From Tolypothrix bouteillei VB521301 (GTDB taxonomy: Bacteria; Cyanobacteriota; Cyanobacteriia; Cyanobacteriales; Nostocaceae): DNA of 64,000 nt. The stretch lies in assembly GCF_000760695.4 (NCBI RefSeq), contig NZ_JHEG04000001.1:802426-866425 (forward strand), written 5' to 3'. Under the pieces are notes generated by a model. It saw only the letters and a program-made list of their open reading frames with translations. It did no database searches and was not told where the DNA came from. Both the position numbers and the translations under genes were made by a program. Positions 17,472-25,953 of the stretch are shown piece after piece. How positions within the stretch are numbered: the stretch's first letter is position 1; every line of letters begins with the position of its first letter.

Positions 17472-17966
17472 TTACTGAAATACTTTGGAAAGTCGAAAGC
17501 GATCGGCACGAATTTTACGACCGCTTTGCCAAACTTCTACTCCATCAGGATTGACAATATAGGAATAGCTACCATTATTGGCGCGATATTTAGATTTGCC
17601 CACAACTTTAGCGGGTAGTTTCACAGGTTTATTAGGGTCTTTCCTGGATTTACCTAGGTATAAAATTTGATTGTTTTCCTTGTAAATTTTGACTATAAAG
17701 TTGGCTGTCTCACCTTCAAGAATTGTAGTAATACTGTACCGATTTTTAACTTTTGAGGTAGCAGGTGGTTTCTTCTGCGATGCGGAAGTTGGTTGTGTCT
17801 TAGAGTATGGTGAGACAAAGTCAACAGTGAAAGCCGTTTGAAAACTTTTAAGAGAACGTTGTGCTGTTTGCGATAAAACGTGGTTGCTTGTACCTAACAG
17901 AGTTGCAAAAGTCATAAGTGTTATCAAACTATAGCTGTACGCTTGCAAACTTGTCACTTTTTGCAT
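17472..17966 (-). CDS. Secreted hypothetical protein sharing a module with the M23 peptidase
   Basis: About 164 residues. I choose the ATG at 17966 (MQKVTSLQAYSY) because GGAGAGGAAATTC lies just before it; a longer start at 17999 exists. A signal peptide ends near LSQTAQ. The C-terminal ~90 residues (ILEGETANFIVKIYKENNQILYLGKSRK...YRANNGSYSYIVNPDGVEVWQSGRKIRADRF) align by eye with the C-terminus of the M23 protein at 19251-20327. Function is unknown; the pair probably arose by duplication of this module. Confidence 0.75.
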   Translation of the reverse strand: MQKVTSLQAYSYSLITLMTFATLLGTSNHVLSQTAQRSLKSFQTAFTVDFVSPYSKTQPTSASQKKPPATSKVKNRYSITTILEGETANFIVKIYKENNQILYLGKSRKDPNKPVKLPAKVVGKSKYRANNGSYSYIVNPDGVEVWQSGRKIRADRFRLSKVFQ

Positions 17967-18077
17967 GAATTTCCTCTCCATAACTAAAGATGCTTCCAAA
18001 CATCCGTGGTTAATTGCTCTTACAGTGTTATAACGACAACATCAGGAGAGCGAAGGTATAATCTATAGCAACGCAAA

Positions 18078-18117
18078 AACACCCTGCCTTTCCATAATAT
18101 ATATAAGACAGGGTGTT
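18078..18117 (-). terminator. Rho-independent terminator of the SH3-protein gene
   Basis: On the minus strand AACACCCTG pairs with CAGGGTGTT around an AT-rich loop and is followed by TTTTTGCG. It lies 54 bases beyond the stop at 18171. Confidence 0.8.
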
Positions 18118-18170
18118 CCAGAATTTGTTAATTCAGTTGAGAGGGATTTTTAAACGACAACGAGAGAGTA

Positions 18171-18854
18171 TTAATACCCACTGTTGTATCTGTTGTAACC
18201 GTCATAGTAGCGACGATTGCTTGCATAGTAGCCGTTGTAATAGCGGCGACCGCCTCTGGAGTAATAACCGTTCCGATATGGTCTGTACACGTATACAGTA
18301 CGGTATACAGGACGGTATACTACGCGATCGTATCCATATCTTCCACCGGAACCGTAGTAAGCTCTTCTGTGGTGGTATCTTCCACCTGTACCGTAGCAGT
18401 AGCAGTTTCTGCCATATCTACCACCAACACCATAGCCGGGTCGATATCCAGAACCGGGAGTTGTGCTAATCCATCTAGAAGAAACCCAATTACCAGTGCT
18501 TAACTGAACAAATCCGTTTCTGTATCTTTCAGCTCGGGCGAGAGATGCGCCATTTCTGACACTACCTACTACAGGATAGTCATAGCTAGGACCGGAGCGA
18601 ACATTAAGATTGCCACCATTGGTGTTTACATAGTACTGGTAATAACGACCGTAGTAAGCCGCTGAAGCTGGTTGAGCTTGACCAAGGATTGCAAACAACG
18701 CACCAATAGTACCCAGGCTAGCAAAAGTTAACCAAGCCGATTTGAATTGCCTGTTCCAACGGAATTGGAATTGAAATTCAGGAAGATCGTATTCAGTATC
18801 TTCTGTTGCCTCTGCATAGGCACTATCCAGTAGAGAATAAGCAAGATAGTCCAC
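18171..18854 (-). CDS. Bacterial SH3-domain protein with Tyr/Arg/Gly-rich tail
   Basis: 227 residues. The N-terminus is acidic and cytosolic-looking. A hydrophobic segment (about 38-66) follows, ending in PASAAYYG, like a late signal anchor. Then comes a bacterial SH3 domain (GGNLNVRSGPSYDYPVVGSVRNGASLARAERYRNGFVQLSTGNWVSSRWI). The tail is low complexity, dominated by Tyr, Arg and Gly with repeated RYG/YRPVYR/YYNGYY. SH3b domains often bind cell-wall peptides. The tail may be adhesive or cross-linking, which is only inferred. Confidence 0.8.
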   Translation of the reverse strand: MDYLAYSLLDSAYAEATEDTEYDLPEFQFQFRWNRQFKSAWLTFASLGTIGALFAILGQAQPASAAYYGRYYQYYVNTNGGNLNVRSGPSYDYPVVGSVRNGASLARAERYRNGFVQLSTGNWVSSRWISTTPGSGYRPGYGVGGRYGRNCYCYGTGGRYHHRRAYYGSGGRYGYDRVVYRPVYRTVYVYRPYRNGYYSRGGRRYYNGYYASNRRYYDGYNRYNSGY

Positions 18855-19250
18855 AAAAATCTCCTTCTTTAAAAAGTATGCTAGATGTAGAGATTTGCCT
18901 TGCCTGTTTCCGTGTTAATTCTGAGTATTTCCGGAAATACTCATGTAATAGTATACGACTTAATGTAGAAATTTTTACTTAGAAATTGAAAAAAAAAATT
19001 AATATTTGTCACGAAACTCTAAGAGCGCCATACTATGCTGGCGATCGCAAAAATATTCAGAAAATGTGATTTAGATCGCTGACAGATAGGTAGTTTTAAA
19101 AAAGACAGAAGGCAGAGGAAACCTAAAGTGAAGAAGCAAAAAGCGATCGGGCAATTTTTGAGCAATTGTTGATCCTTGGTTGATTTACGCGCCTGCTGTA
19201 GTAGCAATTTCTCCCTTGTCTCCCTTGTCCTCCTTGTCCCAATTTTTTCT
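18855..19250. other. Intergenic region with CT-rich direct repeats
   Basis: No gene supported. The stretch 19210-19240 consists of near-identical units CTCCCTTGT / CTCCTTGT, related to the repeat near 14266. The part next to 18855 is AT-rich and should hold the SH3 gene promoter. Confidence 0.5.
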
Positions 19251-20327
19251 TCAACCTCCGGAAACATTTGGTCTGTCAAATCTGTCAGAACGGATAGGAT
19301 AGGGGTTGCCATCTTGCCAAACTTCTACTTTTTGAGGGCTGACACGATACCAGAAACTGCCGTTATTTGCTTGATAGGTTTGTCCGCCAATCTGCCGGGC
19401 TGGTATCTTAATGGGACTACCAGGGTATTCTTTCTTTTGTCCTATATAGAAAAGCTGTCCGTCCTCATAGCACACCTTGACATGAACGCTCACTGTTTCT
19501 CCTTCTAGGACTGTCTTCCCACTGCATTCAGCATTAACGGGTTCGGGAGGTTCAGCATCAAAATTGTCAGGAGAATATTCCTGTTTGGGAAAATCACCCG
19601 GTACAGACATTGATTGTGAAGGTGAGACGTGACGTCTTCCCATGAATGATGACGTTCCACCAGAACCGGGATCGTATCTTCTACCATAAGTAGGAGATGC
19701 TGCTATTTTCTGCGGGGGTATCCTTCCTGCAATTAATGGTGGTAAAAAACGTGTGGGGTCAGCAGCAAGACGACCGTTGGGATAAATTTCAAAATGCAGA
19801 TGAGGTCCAGAGCTATTGCCAGTAGATCCCATTTTGGCAATCATCTGACCTTGTTCGACTTTTTGTCCCGTGCGGACTAACACTTTTTGAGTGTGACCGT
19901 AAACTGTGATGCGACCATCAGGATGTCGAATATTAACTGCATTGCCAAGTCCCGTATCTTCCCAGCCGGAGTGTATCACTACACCGCTAGCTGCTGCAAA
20001 AATAGGAGTTCCAACTGGTCCGGCAATATCAATGCCTTCATGAAACCGTTTGCGAAACCCTTGAGAAATAACGCCTTGAGTGGGCCAAATCATTCCAGCA
20101 GAGAGGGAGTTTGGAGAGGTAGAGTGTGGAGAAACAGAATTGGGAGGAACTGAATTATAAGGAACTGAATTGGGAGGAACCGAGTTGGGAGGAACTGAAT
20201 TTTCTGGAATGCTGAACTCTTGAATTTCCTCTGTAAGAACACGATTATTTGTACCTAGCAGGACCACAAAGGATAATAGTCCAGATAAGCCACAACCACA
20301 AATACGAGACAAAGTTATTTTTTTCAT
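19251..20327 (-). CDS. Secreted M23 (LytM-type) peptidase with pentapeptide linker and extra C-terminal domain
   Basis: 358 residues. A signal peptide is followed by a linker of NSVPP-type repeats (about 41-75), then an M23 zinc endopeptidase domain (about 80-200). Zinc ligands are visible as H..D in FHEGIDIAGPVG and HLHFE in SSGPHLHFEIYPNG, so it is probably active on peptidoglycan cross-links. The C-terminal ~90 residues (TVLEGETVSVHVKVCYEDGQLFYIGQ...YQANNGSFWYRVSPQKVEVWQDGNPYPIRSDRF) match the neighbouring secreted protein at 17472-17966. It is monocistronic. Confidence 0.9.
   Translation of the reverse strand: MKKITLSRICGCGLSGLLSFVVLLGTNNRVLTEEIQEFSIPENSVPPNSVPPNSVPYNSVPPNSVSPHSTSPNSLSAGMIWPTQGVISQGFRKRFHEGIDIAGPVGTPIFAAASGVVIHSGWEDTGLGNAVNIRHPDGRITVYGHTQKVLVRTGQKVEQGQMIAKMGSTGNSSGPHLHFEIYPNGRLAADPTRFLPPLIAGRIPPQKIAASPTYGRRYDPGSGGTSSFMGRRHVSPSQSMSVPGDFPKQEYSPDNFDAEPPEPVNAECSGKTVLEGETVSVHVKVCYEDGQLFYIGQKKEYPGSPIKIPARQIGGQTYQANNGSFWYRVSPQKVEVWQDGNPYPIRSDRFDRPNVSGG
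20112..20208 (-). repeat. In-frame NSVPP-type repeat inside the M23 gene
   Basis: About five to six tandem 15-bp units encode PNSVP/YNSVP/PNSVS, with degenerate copies at the edge (PHSTSPNSL). The array forms a flexible, proline-rich wall-spanning linker and is likely to vary in length. Confidence 0.85.
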
Positions 20328-20790
20328 TAGTTTCCACCCCAGAGGAAAAATGGTTCAGAGTGTTTTTTGAGGATTGCTGTTACAGTGTTACGACAACAAC
20401 ATTGACTTAGTCATCTGAATAAATTTGTAAGTCAGTTGTTATCTTAAGATTGGCTACCACTATAGGTGTACGGAGAAGGAATGTCTTGCCAAAATACCGA
20501 GTGGAAAAAGTTAGTTTTTTCAATCAATGACAGGTAACAGAATGCACTTTGATATTGTTCCCAAGCAGAACCGTAATGTTTACAAAAAATTTAATTTAGG
20601 GCAATATTTCCTTCATCAATTCTGACTTCTAAAGTCAGAAAAGCTTATCTGTACGGGTTTGTATCCTTAGCTTTTGTAGGGACACAACATTGTTGTGTCC
20701 CTACGTGATTAAATGTTTGGCAATTAAGGTAATTTTACGGTATTTTTATCCTCCTTAACAGGTCGTTGTTCGCCGTTCGCTGTTCGCTAT
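20328..20790. other. Intergenic region with a perfect palindrome and a heptamer-like array
   Basis: No gene seen. It holds the 14-bp inverted repeat at 20676-20704 and, near 20763-20788, degenerate GTTCGCT heptamers just after the glgA stop. Confidence 0.6.
20676..20704. repeat. Perfect 14-bp inverted repeat
   Basis: GTAGGGACACAACA and its complement are separated by a single base. This is a dispersed cyanobacterial palindrome type. It would form a very stable hairpin in either transcript direction and may terminate or protect the glgA transcript, although it lies about 90 bp from the glgA stop. Confidence 0.85.
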
Positions 20791-22251
20791 TCACTCTGGT
20801 AATGCAGCCACCGTCACAACTTCCTCATTAATTTGCGTGTCTGATTGTGTTTGTAGAATTGGTTCGTCTTCTTCCTCCGGTAAGCCGTACATTGACCTAT
20901 ATAAATTTACGTACTGTTTGGCAGAGCGATACCAACTAAAATCTTCTTTCATACCCCGTTGTTGAAGTTCTTTCCATTGAGGTTTGTAACGGTAACCTTC
21001 CCAGGCTCTGATTAAGCAGGTAAAAAGATCCAACGGCTCGTATCGGTCAAAACAATAACCAGTCCCTGATTCTGTCATCGGATCGTGGTGAGAGACAGTA
21101 TCAACCAGTCCCCCTGTACGGCGAACAATTGGTACGCACCCGTAGCGTAAAGACATCAATTGGCTGATACCACAAGGTTCAAATCGACTTGGCATGAGGA
21201 AGGCGTCACTCCCTGCGTAGATGCGACGAGCTAATGCATCATTATATAGTATGTAAGTTGCCATTCTTCCGGGATACCGAGATGCCATTTGCCATAGTTG
21301 GCTTTCATAGTATCTATCCCCTGTTCCCAAAATTACAATTTGTGCATCAGTATATGCCAGGAAACGATCTAGAATTTGCAGCACCAAATCAATGCCTTTT
21401 TGCTCTACTAAACGCGTCACCATTCCCAGCAAAAAGGCATTAGAATTGACTTCCAAACCTACTTCTTCCTGCAAAGCCACTTTGTTAGCTCGGCGTTTTT
21501 CTAGGGTATCGGGTGTAAAAGTCTGAGCAATATATTTATCATTACCAGGATCGTAAACTTCAGTATCTATACCGTTAAGAATCCCGGATAATTTCCCGCT
21601 AATAAAAGACAGCAAGCCTTCTAACTCTTCGCCATAAGCAGCTGTTTTGATTTGCTCGGCATACGTGGGGGAAACAGTAGTGACTCTATCTGCAAACTGC
21701 ACCGCTGCTGCCATTGTGTTGTGTCCTTGCATATACCAAGGACACCAAGTAATTTTTTCTAAGTACCAACGCCAGGGACCTTGGTATGCCAGATTATGTA
21801 TCGTAAAAACAGTGGTGATATCAGGAGATTGGTGCATCCACACGGGGAGCATACCTGTGTGCCAATCGTGACAGTGGAGAATTTCTGGCTTCCAGTAGTT
21901 CCAGCAGAACTCAGCAGCACCGTTGGCAAATAGCGTGAACCGCCAGAATTCATCTTCCCCACCGTAAATTTTTCGCGGCCAAAATGCTGGATGTCCAAAC
22001 AAATATAAAGGAATATCAGTACCAGGCAGAGCGGTTTCGTATACCGCAAAGTCTTGGAACATGGCAAATCCCTTCCAAATAGGGTCTTTTGGAACGTCTA
22101 ACTTGTCTGAGATGTAGCCATAATAGGGCAAAAATATTCGTACATCGTGCCCCATTCTTTTCAGGATTTTAGGTAGTGCTCCGACAACATCACCCATTCC
22201 TCCAACTTTGGCAACGGGAGCTGCCTCAGCCGCAACAAATAGAATCCGCAT
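20791..22251 (-). CDS. glgA: Glycogen synthase (ADP-glucose)
   Basis: 486 residues from the ATG at 22251 ([18 protein letters not shown]); the open frame extends to 22314, but this start matches the family N-terminus. GT5 family: KVGGMGDVV near the N-terminus binds ADP-glucose, and the C-terminal [28 protein letters not shown] contains the nucleotide-sugar site. It elongates alpha-1,4-glucan for carbon storage. hemC lies upstream on the same strand, with a repeat hairpin between. Confidence 0.95.
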   Translation of the reverse strand: MRILFVAAEAAPVAKVGGMGDVVGALPKILKRMGHDVRIFLPYYGYISDKLDVPKDPIWKGFAMFQDFAVYETALPGTDIPLYLFGHPAFWPRKIYGGEDEFWRFTLFANGAAEFCWNYWKPEILHCHDWHTGMLPVWMHQSPDITTVFTIHNLAYQGPWRWYLEKITWCPWYMQGHNTMAAAVQFADRVTTVSPTYAEQIKTAAYGEELEGLLSFISGKLSGILNGIDTEVYDPGNDKYIAQTFTPDTLEKRRANKVALQEEVGLEVNSNAFLLGMVTRLVEQKGIDLVLQILDRFLAYTDAQIVILGTGDRYYESQLWQMASRYPGRMATYILYNDALARRIYAGSDAFLMPSRFEPCGISQLMSLRYGCVPIVRRTGGLVDTVSHHDPMTESGTGYCFDRYEPLDLFTCLIRAWEGYRYKPQWKELQQRGMKEDFSWYRSAKQYVNLYRSMYGLPEEEDEPILQTQSDTQINEEVVTVAALPE

Positions 22252-22292
22252 GGTAATCTGTATTTCCCCAGCTCTGCCTAGTTTAAACTCTG

Positions 22293-22352
22293 CGGTAGGG
22301 TGGGCATGACTCACCGTGACATTACTGGTGGGTTATACCCACCCTACTGCCG
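22293..22352. repeat. Inverted repeat between hemC and glgA
   Basis: GTAGGGTGGG (22295-22304) and CCCACCCTAC (22338-22347) form a 10-bp stem around an internal part that includes a second GGTGGG. It is a dispersed cyanobacterial repeat type. It lies between the hemC stop and the glgA start. Confidence 0.7.
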
Positions 22353-22399
22353 TACAACGGTAACTTCCTTTGATCTAATCACATTGCTAGCAGATTAAA

Positions 22400-23371
22400 T
22401 TAAGAATTTCTTTGGATTTCAGCAAAGATTTCGTTGAGAATTTCTTGTGCTCCTTGCTCTCTCACCTTTTGTGCAAGTTCCGTTCCTAATTTTTCTGCAT
22501 CTTCAGTCTCTCCAGAGACTGTATCTTTGACTAGTTTTTTTCCATCTACACTGGCAACAATACCCGTTAGAGTTAAAGTATCACCGTTGATTTCTGTATT
22601 GACACCGATGGGAACTTGACAGCCACCTTCTAAATCGCGCAGGAAAGCTCGCTCTGCCAAACAGCGATCGCGTGTTTCTGGATGTTCGATGGCTTTAAGC
22701 AGCGATATCAATTCAGCATCATCAGCACGGCATTCAATCCCCAAAGCGCCCTGTCCTACAGCGTGAAGAGACACTTCTTTGGACAAAACTTGATGAATGC
22801 GATCGCTCATTCCCAATCGTTCCAAGCCTGCAACAGCCAAAATCAGAGCATCGTACTCGCCAGCATCCAGTTTAGACATGCGCGTGTTGAGATTTCCCCG
22901 TACATCTTTAAAACTGAGGTGAGGAAAATGATACCGCAATTGTGCCAGTCGTCTGAGGGAAGAAGTTCCGATCACTGCGCCTTCTGGCAAAGTATCAATT
23001 TGTTTATCCTTATATTTTTCATGCACGACAAGTGCATCTGCTGGATTTTCACGTTCTGTAACAGCCGCTAGTGCCAATCCCTCAGGTAAACGTGTGGGCA
23101 AATCCTTTAGAGAGTGAACGGCAAAATCAATCTCCTGATTCAGCATTCCCAGTTCAAGTTCTTTAGTAAATAATCCCTTATCGCCAATTTTGGCTAAGGC
23201 AACATCCAGAATTTTGTCACCTTGGGTAGCCATGGTGTGAACTTCAAAAGAAATTTCTGGAAAACGTTTCTGGAGTTGTTCTTGTACCCAATGGGTTTGA
23301 ACGAGTGCTAATTGGCTTTTACGAGAACCAATGCGAATTGTGCGTATGGAACTGGAAACAACAGATGTCAT
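22400..23371 (-). CDS. hemC: Hydroxymethylbilane synthase (porphobilinogen deaminase)
   Basis: 323 residues from the ATG at 23371 ([25 protein letters not shown]). The family blocks are clear: the active-site loop [38 protein letters not shown], and the cofactor cysteine in [10 protein letters not shown]. It joins four porphobilinogens into hydroxymethylbilane in tetrapyrrole (chlorophyll, haem, bilin) synthesis. Confidence 0.97.
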   Translation of the reverse strand: MTSVVSSSIRTIRIGSRKSQLALVQTHWVQEQLQKRFPEISFEVHTMATQGDKILDVALAKIGDKGLFTKELELGMLNQEIDFAVHSLKDLPTRLPEGLALAAVTERENPADALVVHEKYKDKQIDTLPEGAVIGTSSLRRLAQLRYHFPHLSFKDVRGNLNTRMSKLDAGEYDALILAVAGLERLGMSDRIHQVLSKEVSLHAVGQGALGIECRADDAELISLLKAIEHPETRDRCLAERAFLRDLEGGCQVPIGVNTEINGDTLTLTGIVASVDGKKLVKDTVSGETEDAEKLGTELAQKVREQGAQEILNEIFAEIQRNS

Positions 23372-23404
23372 AAAAAAGTATGTAAAGCCAGGAGATAAAT
23401 TCAC

Positions 23405-23894
23405 TTTATCTAGAGTACCGCAGTGAGTGACTTATCAGCCTTGCAATCTGCCTATTTTCGTGCTCGTTTTTTCTTCACATTTCTTTACCAAATTTTTGTT
23501 AATTTCATTTAGCAAAATTGCCTTTTTCTCTTGTTTTTACTTTCGTGCTCGTACTCTGCATGGGAATGAAGTGGTCGCAGACTGGGGTGTTGACTTTGGG
23601 AGTAAGAAATGGTAATGATTCACAGAATATATGTCCGATCTCCCGAAATCAAGTAGGTGGCAAATGGAATTATCCCTCTCCTCAGAAATCGCAAGGTTTC
23701 TTACATCCATAAGGGGCGATTGCCTCCGGCACGCTTTGCGAACGCCACTTAACAGCTTCTGTTACTTTGCCCAAAGCAGCATTTCAAATTCACGTAAGTG
23801 CGGGCGAACACGCGACTCTGCCCAGTACAGTTGAAGCGATAATTAAAATTCAGGCAGTGGCGGCAGTACTTAATTGTGAAGACAGGATAGGAAA
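23405..23894. other. Intergenic region with a repeat and a start-less open frame
   Basis: A dispersed cyanobacterial repeat (GCGATTGCCTCCGGCACGCT...GCGAACGCC) lies near 23716-23746. From 23712 to about 23946 one plus frame is open and reads like protein (TASVTLPKAAFQIHVSAGEH, then ATLPSTVEAIIKIQAVAAVL), but it has no start codon and ends just inside hicB in another frame. It may be a gene remnant. Confidence 0.4.
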
Positions 23895-24167
23895 ATGTAC
23901 GTTAACTACACAGTTCAAATTTGGAAAGAAGACTCGCAATTTGTAGCTCATGCCATACCATTAGATGTTATGAGTTCAGGGCAGACACCTGAGGCGGCAA
24001 GAATTGCTTTAGACGAGGCAGTTCACCTTTTTCTAGTTACCGCAGCCTCTATGGGTACTTTAGAAGAAATTCTTGAAGAAACGGGCTACAAATTGCAGGA
24101 TGGAAACTGGGTAAGCCCCGATTTGGTGGCGATTGAAAAGCATTTTGTGACAGTAGGTGTTTCTTAA
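23895..24167 (+). CDS. hicB: HicB-like antitoxin
   Basis: 90 residues with the HicB partial RNase-H-like fold: YTVQIWKEDSQFVAHAIPLDVMSSGQTPEAARIALDEAVHLFL. No C-terminal helix-turn-helix or ribbon-helix-helix domain is visible, so it is the short HicB form. Its stop overlaps the hicA start (TAATG), giving translational coupling. It should neutralise HicA by direct binding. Confidence 0.85.
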   Translation: MYVNYTVQIWKEDSQFVAHAIPLDVMSSGQTPEAARIALDEAVHLFLVTAASMGTLEEILEETGYKLQDGNWVSPDLVAIEKHFVTVGVS

Positions 24168-24397
24168 TGCCGAAAATCACACCTATTTTTTGGCAACGAC
24201 TTGAAAAGGTATTTCTTGCTACAGGCTTTGAATTTGCGCGACAAGAAGGGAGTCATCGTTGTTACGTCAAACAGGGTAGCTCTAGACCAGTTGTAATCCC
24301 AACATACGATGAAATTCCTGTTTCAATCATCAGAAATAACTTGAAAACAGCTGGAATTTCCAGAGATGAGTATTTTCAGTTGCTAAATCAAGTATGA
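24167..24397 (+). CDS. hicA: HicA-like mRNA interferase toxin
   Basis: 76 residues with the HicA double-stranded-RNA-binding-like fold. The catalytic His is in QEGSHRCYVKQGSSRPVVIPTYDE, followed by the family end IIRNNLKTAGISRDEYFQLL. It should cleave mRNA when free of HicB. The order is antitoxin first, then toxin, with a one-base overlap. Confidence 0.88.
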   Translation: MPKITPIFWQRLEKVFLATGFEFARQEGSHRCYVKQGSSRPVVIPTYDEIPVSIIRNNLKTAGISRDEYFQLLNQV

Positions 24398-24482
24398 CAT
24401 CTCAAAGAATAACTTTGCCTGAAACATTCCTCGCTTAACTGCTTCGCGATCAATTTTGGACAGGTAAGTCGTGAGACTATGA

Positions 24483-25538
24483 TTACACCATTGCAAAATC
24501 AGATGCCGTTTCTTCCTCCGGTTCGTAACCTTGAGTCAAGAGTTCAATAGCATTGTTAATTAAATCTACACCTTGCTGAACCGACTCAATTACGCTCAAC
24601 TGTCCGCGTAAATCGGCAGCACCAACAAAACCTTTAGCATACCAAGTCATGTGCTTGCGTGCTTGGCGGACACCTTTAATACCTTTGTACTCATATAAAG
24701 CTTCCAAATGTTCCCTAGCGCATTCCAAACGCTGAATTGGAGTAGGCGGTGGTAAACGTTCTCCAGTTTTGAGGAAGTAATCAATTTCTCCAACCAAGAA
24801 CGGATAACCCAAAGTTCCACGGGAACACATCACCCCATCAGCACCAGTTTGTTCCAAGCACTTCAGTGCAGCTTCAACCGAAAAAATATCCCCGTTTGCA
24901 ATCACGGGTATTGAAAGTACATTTTTAACGCGTTCGATCCATTCCCAACGCGCATTCCCGTTATAACCTTGGGCGCGGGTACGACCGTGTACCGTAATCA
25001 TTTGCGCTCCTGCATCCTGCATCCGCTTGGCAAAATCCAGAATTGTAATTTCTTTGTCGTTCCAACCAATACGGGTTTTGACGGTCACAGGTACGTTAAC
25101 CGATTTGACCACCTCTCGAACGATGGCTTCAGCCACTTCTGGCTGACGCAGTAAGGAAGAGCCACCTCCATTTTTAGTAATTTTATTGACCGGACAACCC
25201 ATATTAATATCAACGGTATCAGCACCTTCTGCAACTGCTTTCACCGCTGCTTCTGCCAAAAAATCTGGGCGACAGTCAAATAACTGAATGCTAATTGGTC
25301 GCTCGTTCGGGTCTACCTCCATGATTTTGGGCAACTGCTTAACATAATGTAAGCCCGTGGCATTTACCATCTCCGTGTACATCATTGACTCTGGTGCATA
25401 ACGACGCACCAGCCGCCGAAATACCATATCAGTCACTCCAGACAAAGGCGACTGGAGGACGCGACTTTTGATCTCAACCGAACCAATTTTTAAAGGAGTC
25501 GAAAGTCTAGCTTTTAAACTAGGAGACAGCGTAACCAT
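24483..25538 (-). CDS. dusB: tRNA-dihydrouridine synthase
   Basis: 351 residues; FMN-dependent Dus family. SPLSGVTDMVFRRLVRRYAPESMMYTEMV begins the barrel. The DINMGCPVNKITKNGGGSSLL block carries the catalytic Cys, and TVHGRTRAQGYNGNARWEWI plus IANGDI and GVMCSRGTLGYPF follow. It reduces specific uridines in tRNA to dihydrouridine. It is monocistronic and divergent from dnaK. Confidence 0.93.
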   Translation of the reverse strand: MVTLSPSLKARLSTPLKIGSVEIKSRVLQSPLSGVTDMVFRRLVRRYAPESMMYTEMVNATGLHYVKQLPKIMEVDPNERPISIQLFDCRPDFLAEAAVKAVAEGADTVDINMGCPVNKITKNGGGSSLLRQPEVAEAIVREVVKSVNVPVTVKTRIGWNDKEITILDFAKRMQDAGAQMITVHGRTRAQGYNGNARWEWIERVKNVLSIPVIANGDIFSVEAALKCLEQTGADGVMCSRGTLGYPFLVGEIDYFLKTGERLPPPTPIQRLECAREHLEALYEYKGIKGVRQARKHMTWYAKGFVGAADLRGQLSVIESVQQGVDLINNAIELLTQGYEPEEETASDFAMV

Positions 25539-25953
25539 AAATCGAGCAACAAGCAGGGAAGTTTTTCTATTGTAAATGGTTAGTGGTTAGTGGTAGATAA
25601 GTAGCTACGAACGAACTACTAACCATTGTTAAAAGACGGCAAACACCACATGAGGGATACGGTTCACCCTAATTGTTTTCAGTATTAATTCTCATACATT
25701 AGATGAGTGACGGAACGCCGATCGCCAATCACTCAGTGGTCTTATTAACCAGCATAGAGGCATAACCGCCCTAATATAGTTCGGAAAACCACCCTTCATG
25801 GACTGGCTACATCGGCTCAGTATATATATCAGCAGTACGTCAAATCATAAGGAATTCTTGCTGGACTGGCTGCTTTCTCGTTCAGTTAGTTCAAGATTTA
25901 GTCCTTAATACTCTCTTTAAATTTCTTGTAGTTATACGGAGCCAGCACCTACA
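25539..25953. other. Divergent dusB-dnaK intergenic region
   Basis: This 415-bp region should hold the dnaK promoter and a long 5' leader. An inverted repeat (AATGGTTAGT near 25573 with ACTAACCATT near 25618) lies at the dusB side. I found no convincing CIRCE element, sigma-factor box or ORF by eye. Confidence 0.5.
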
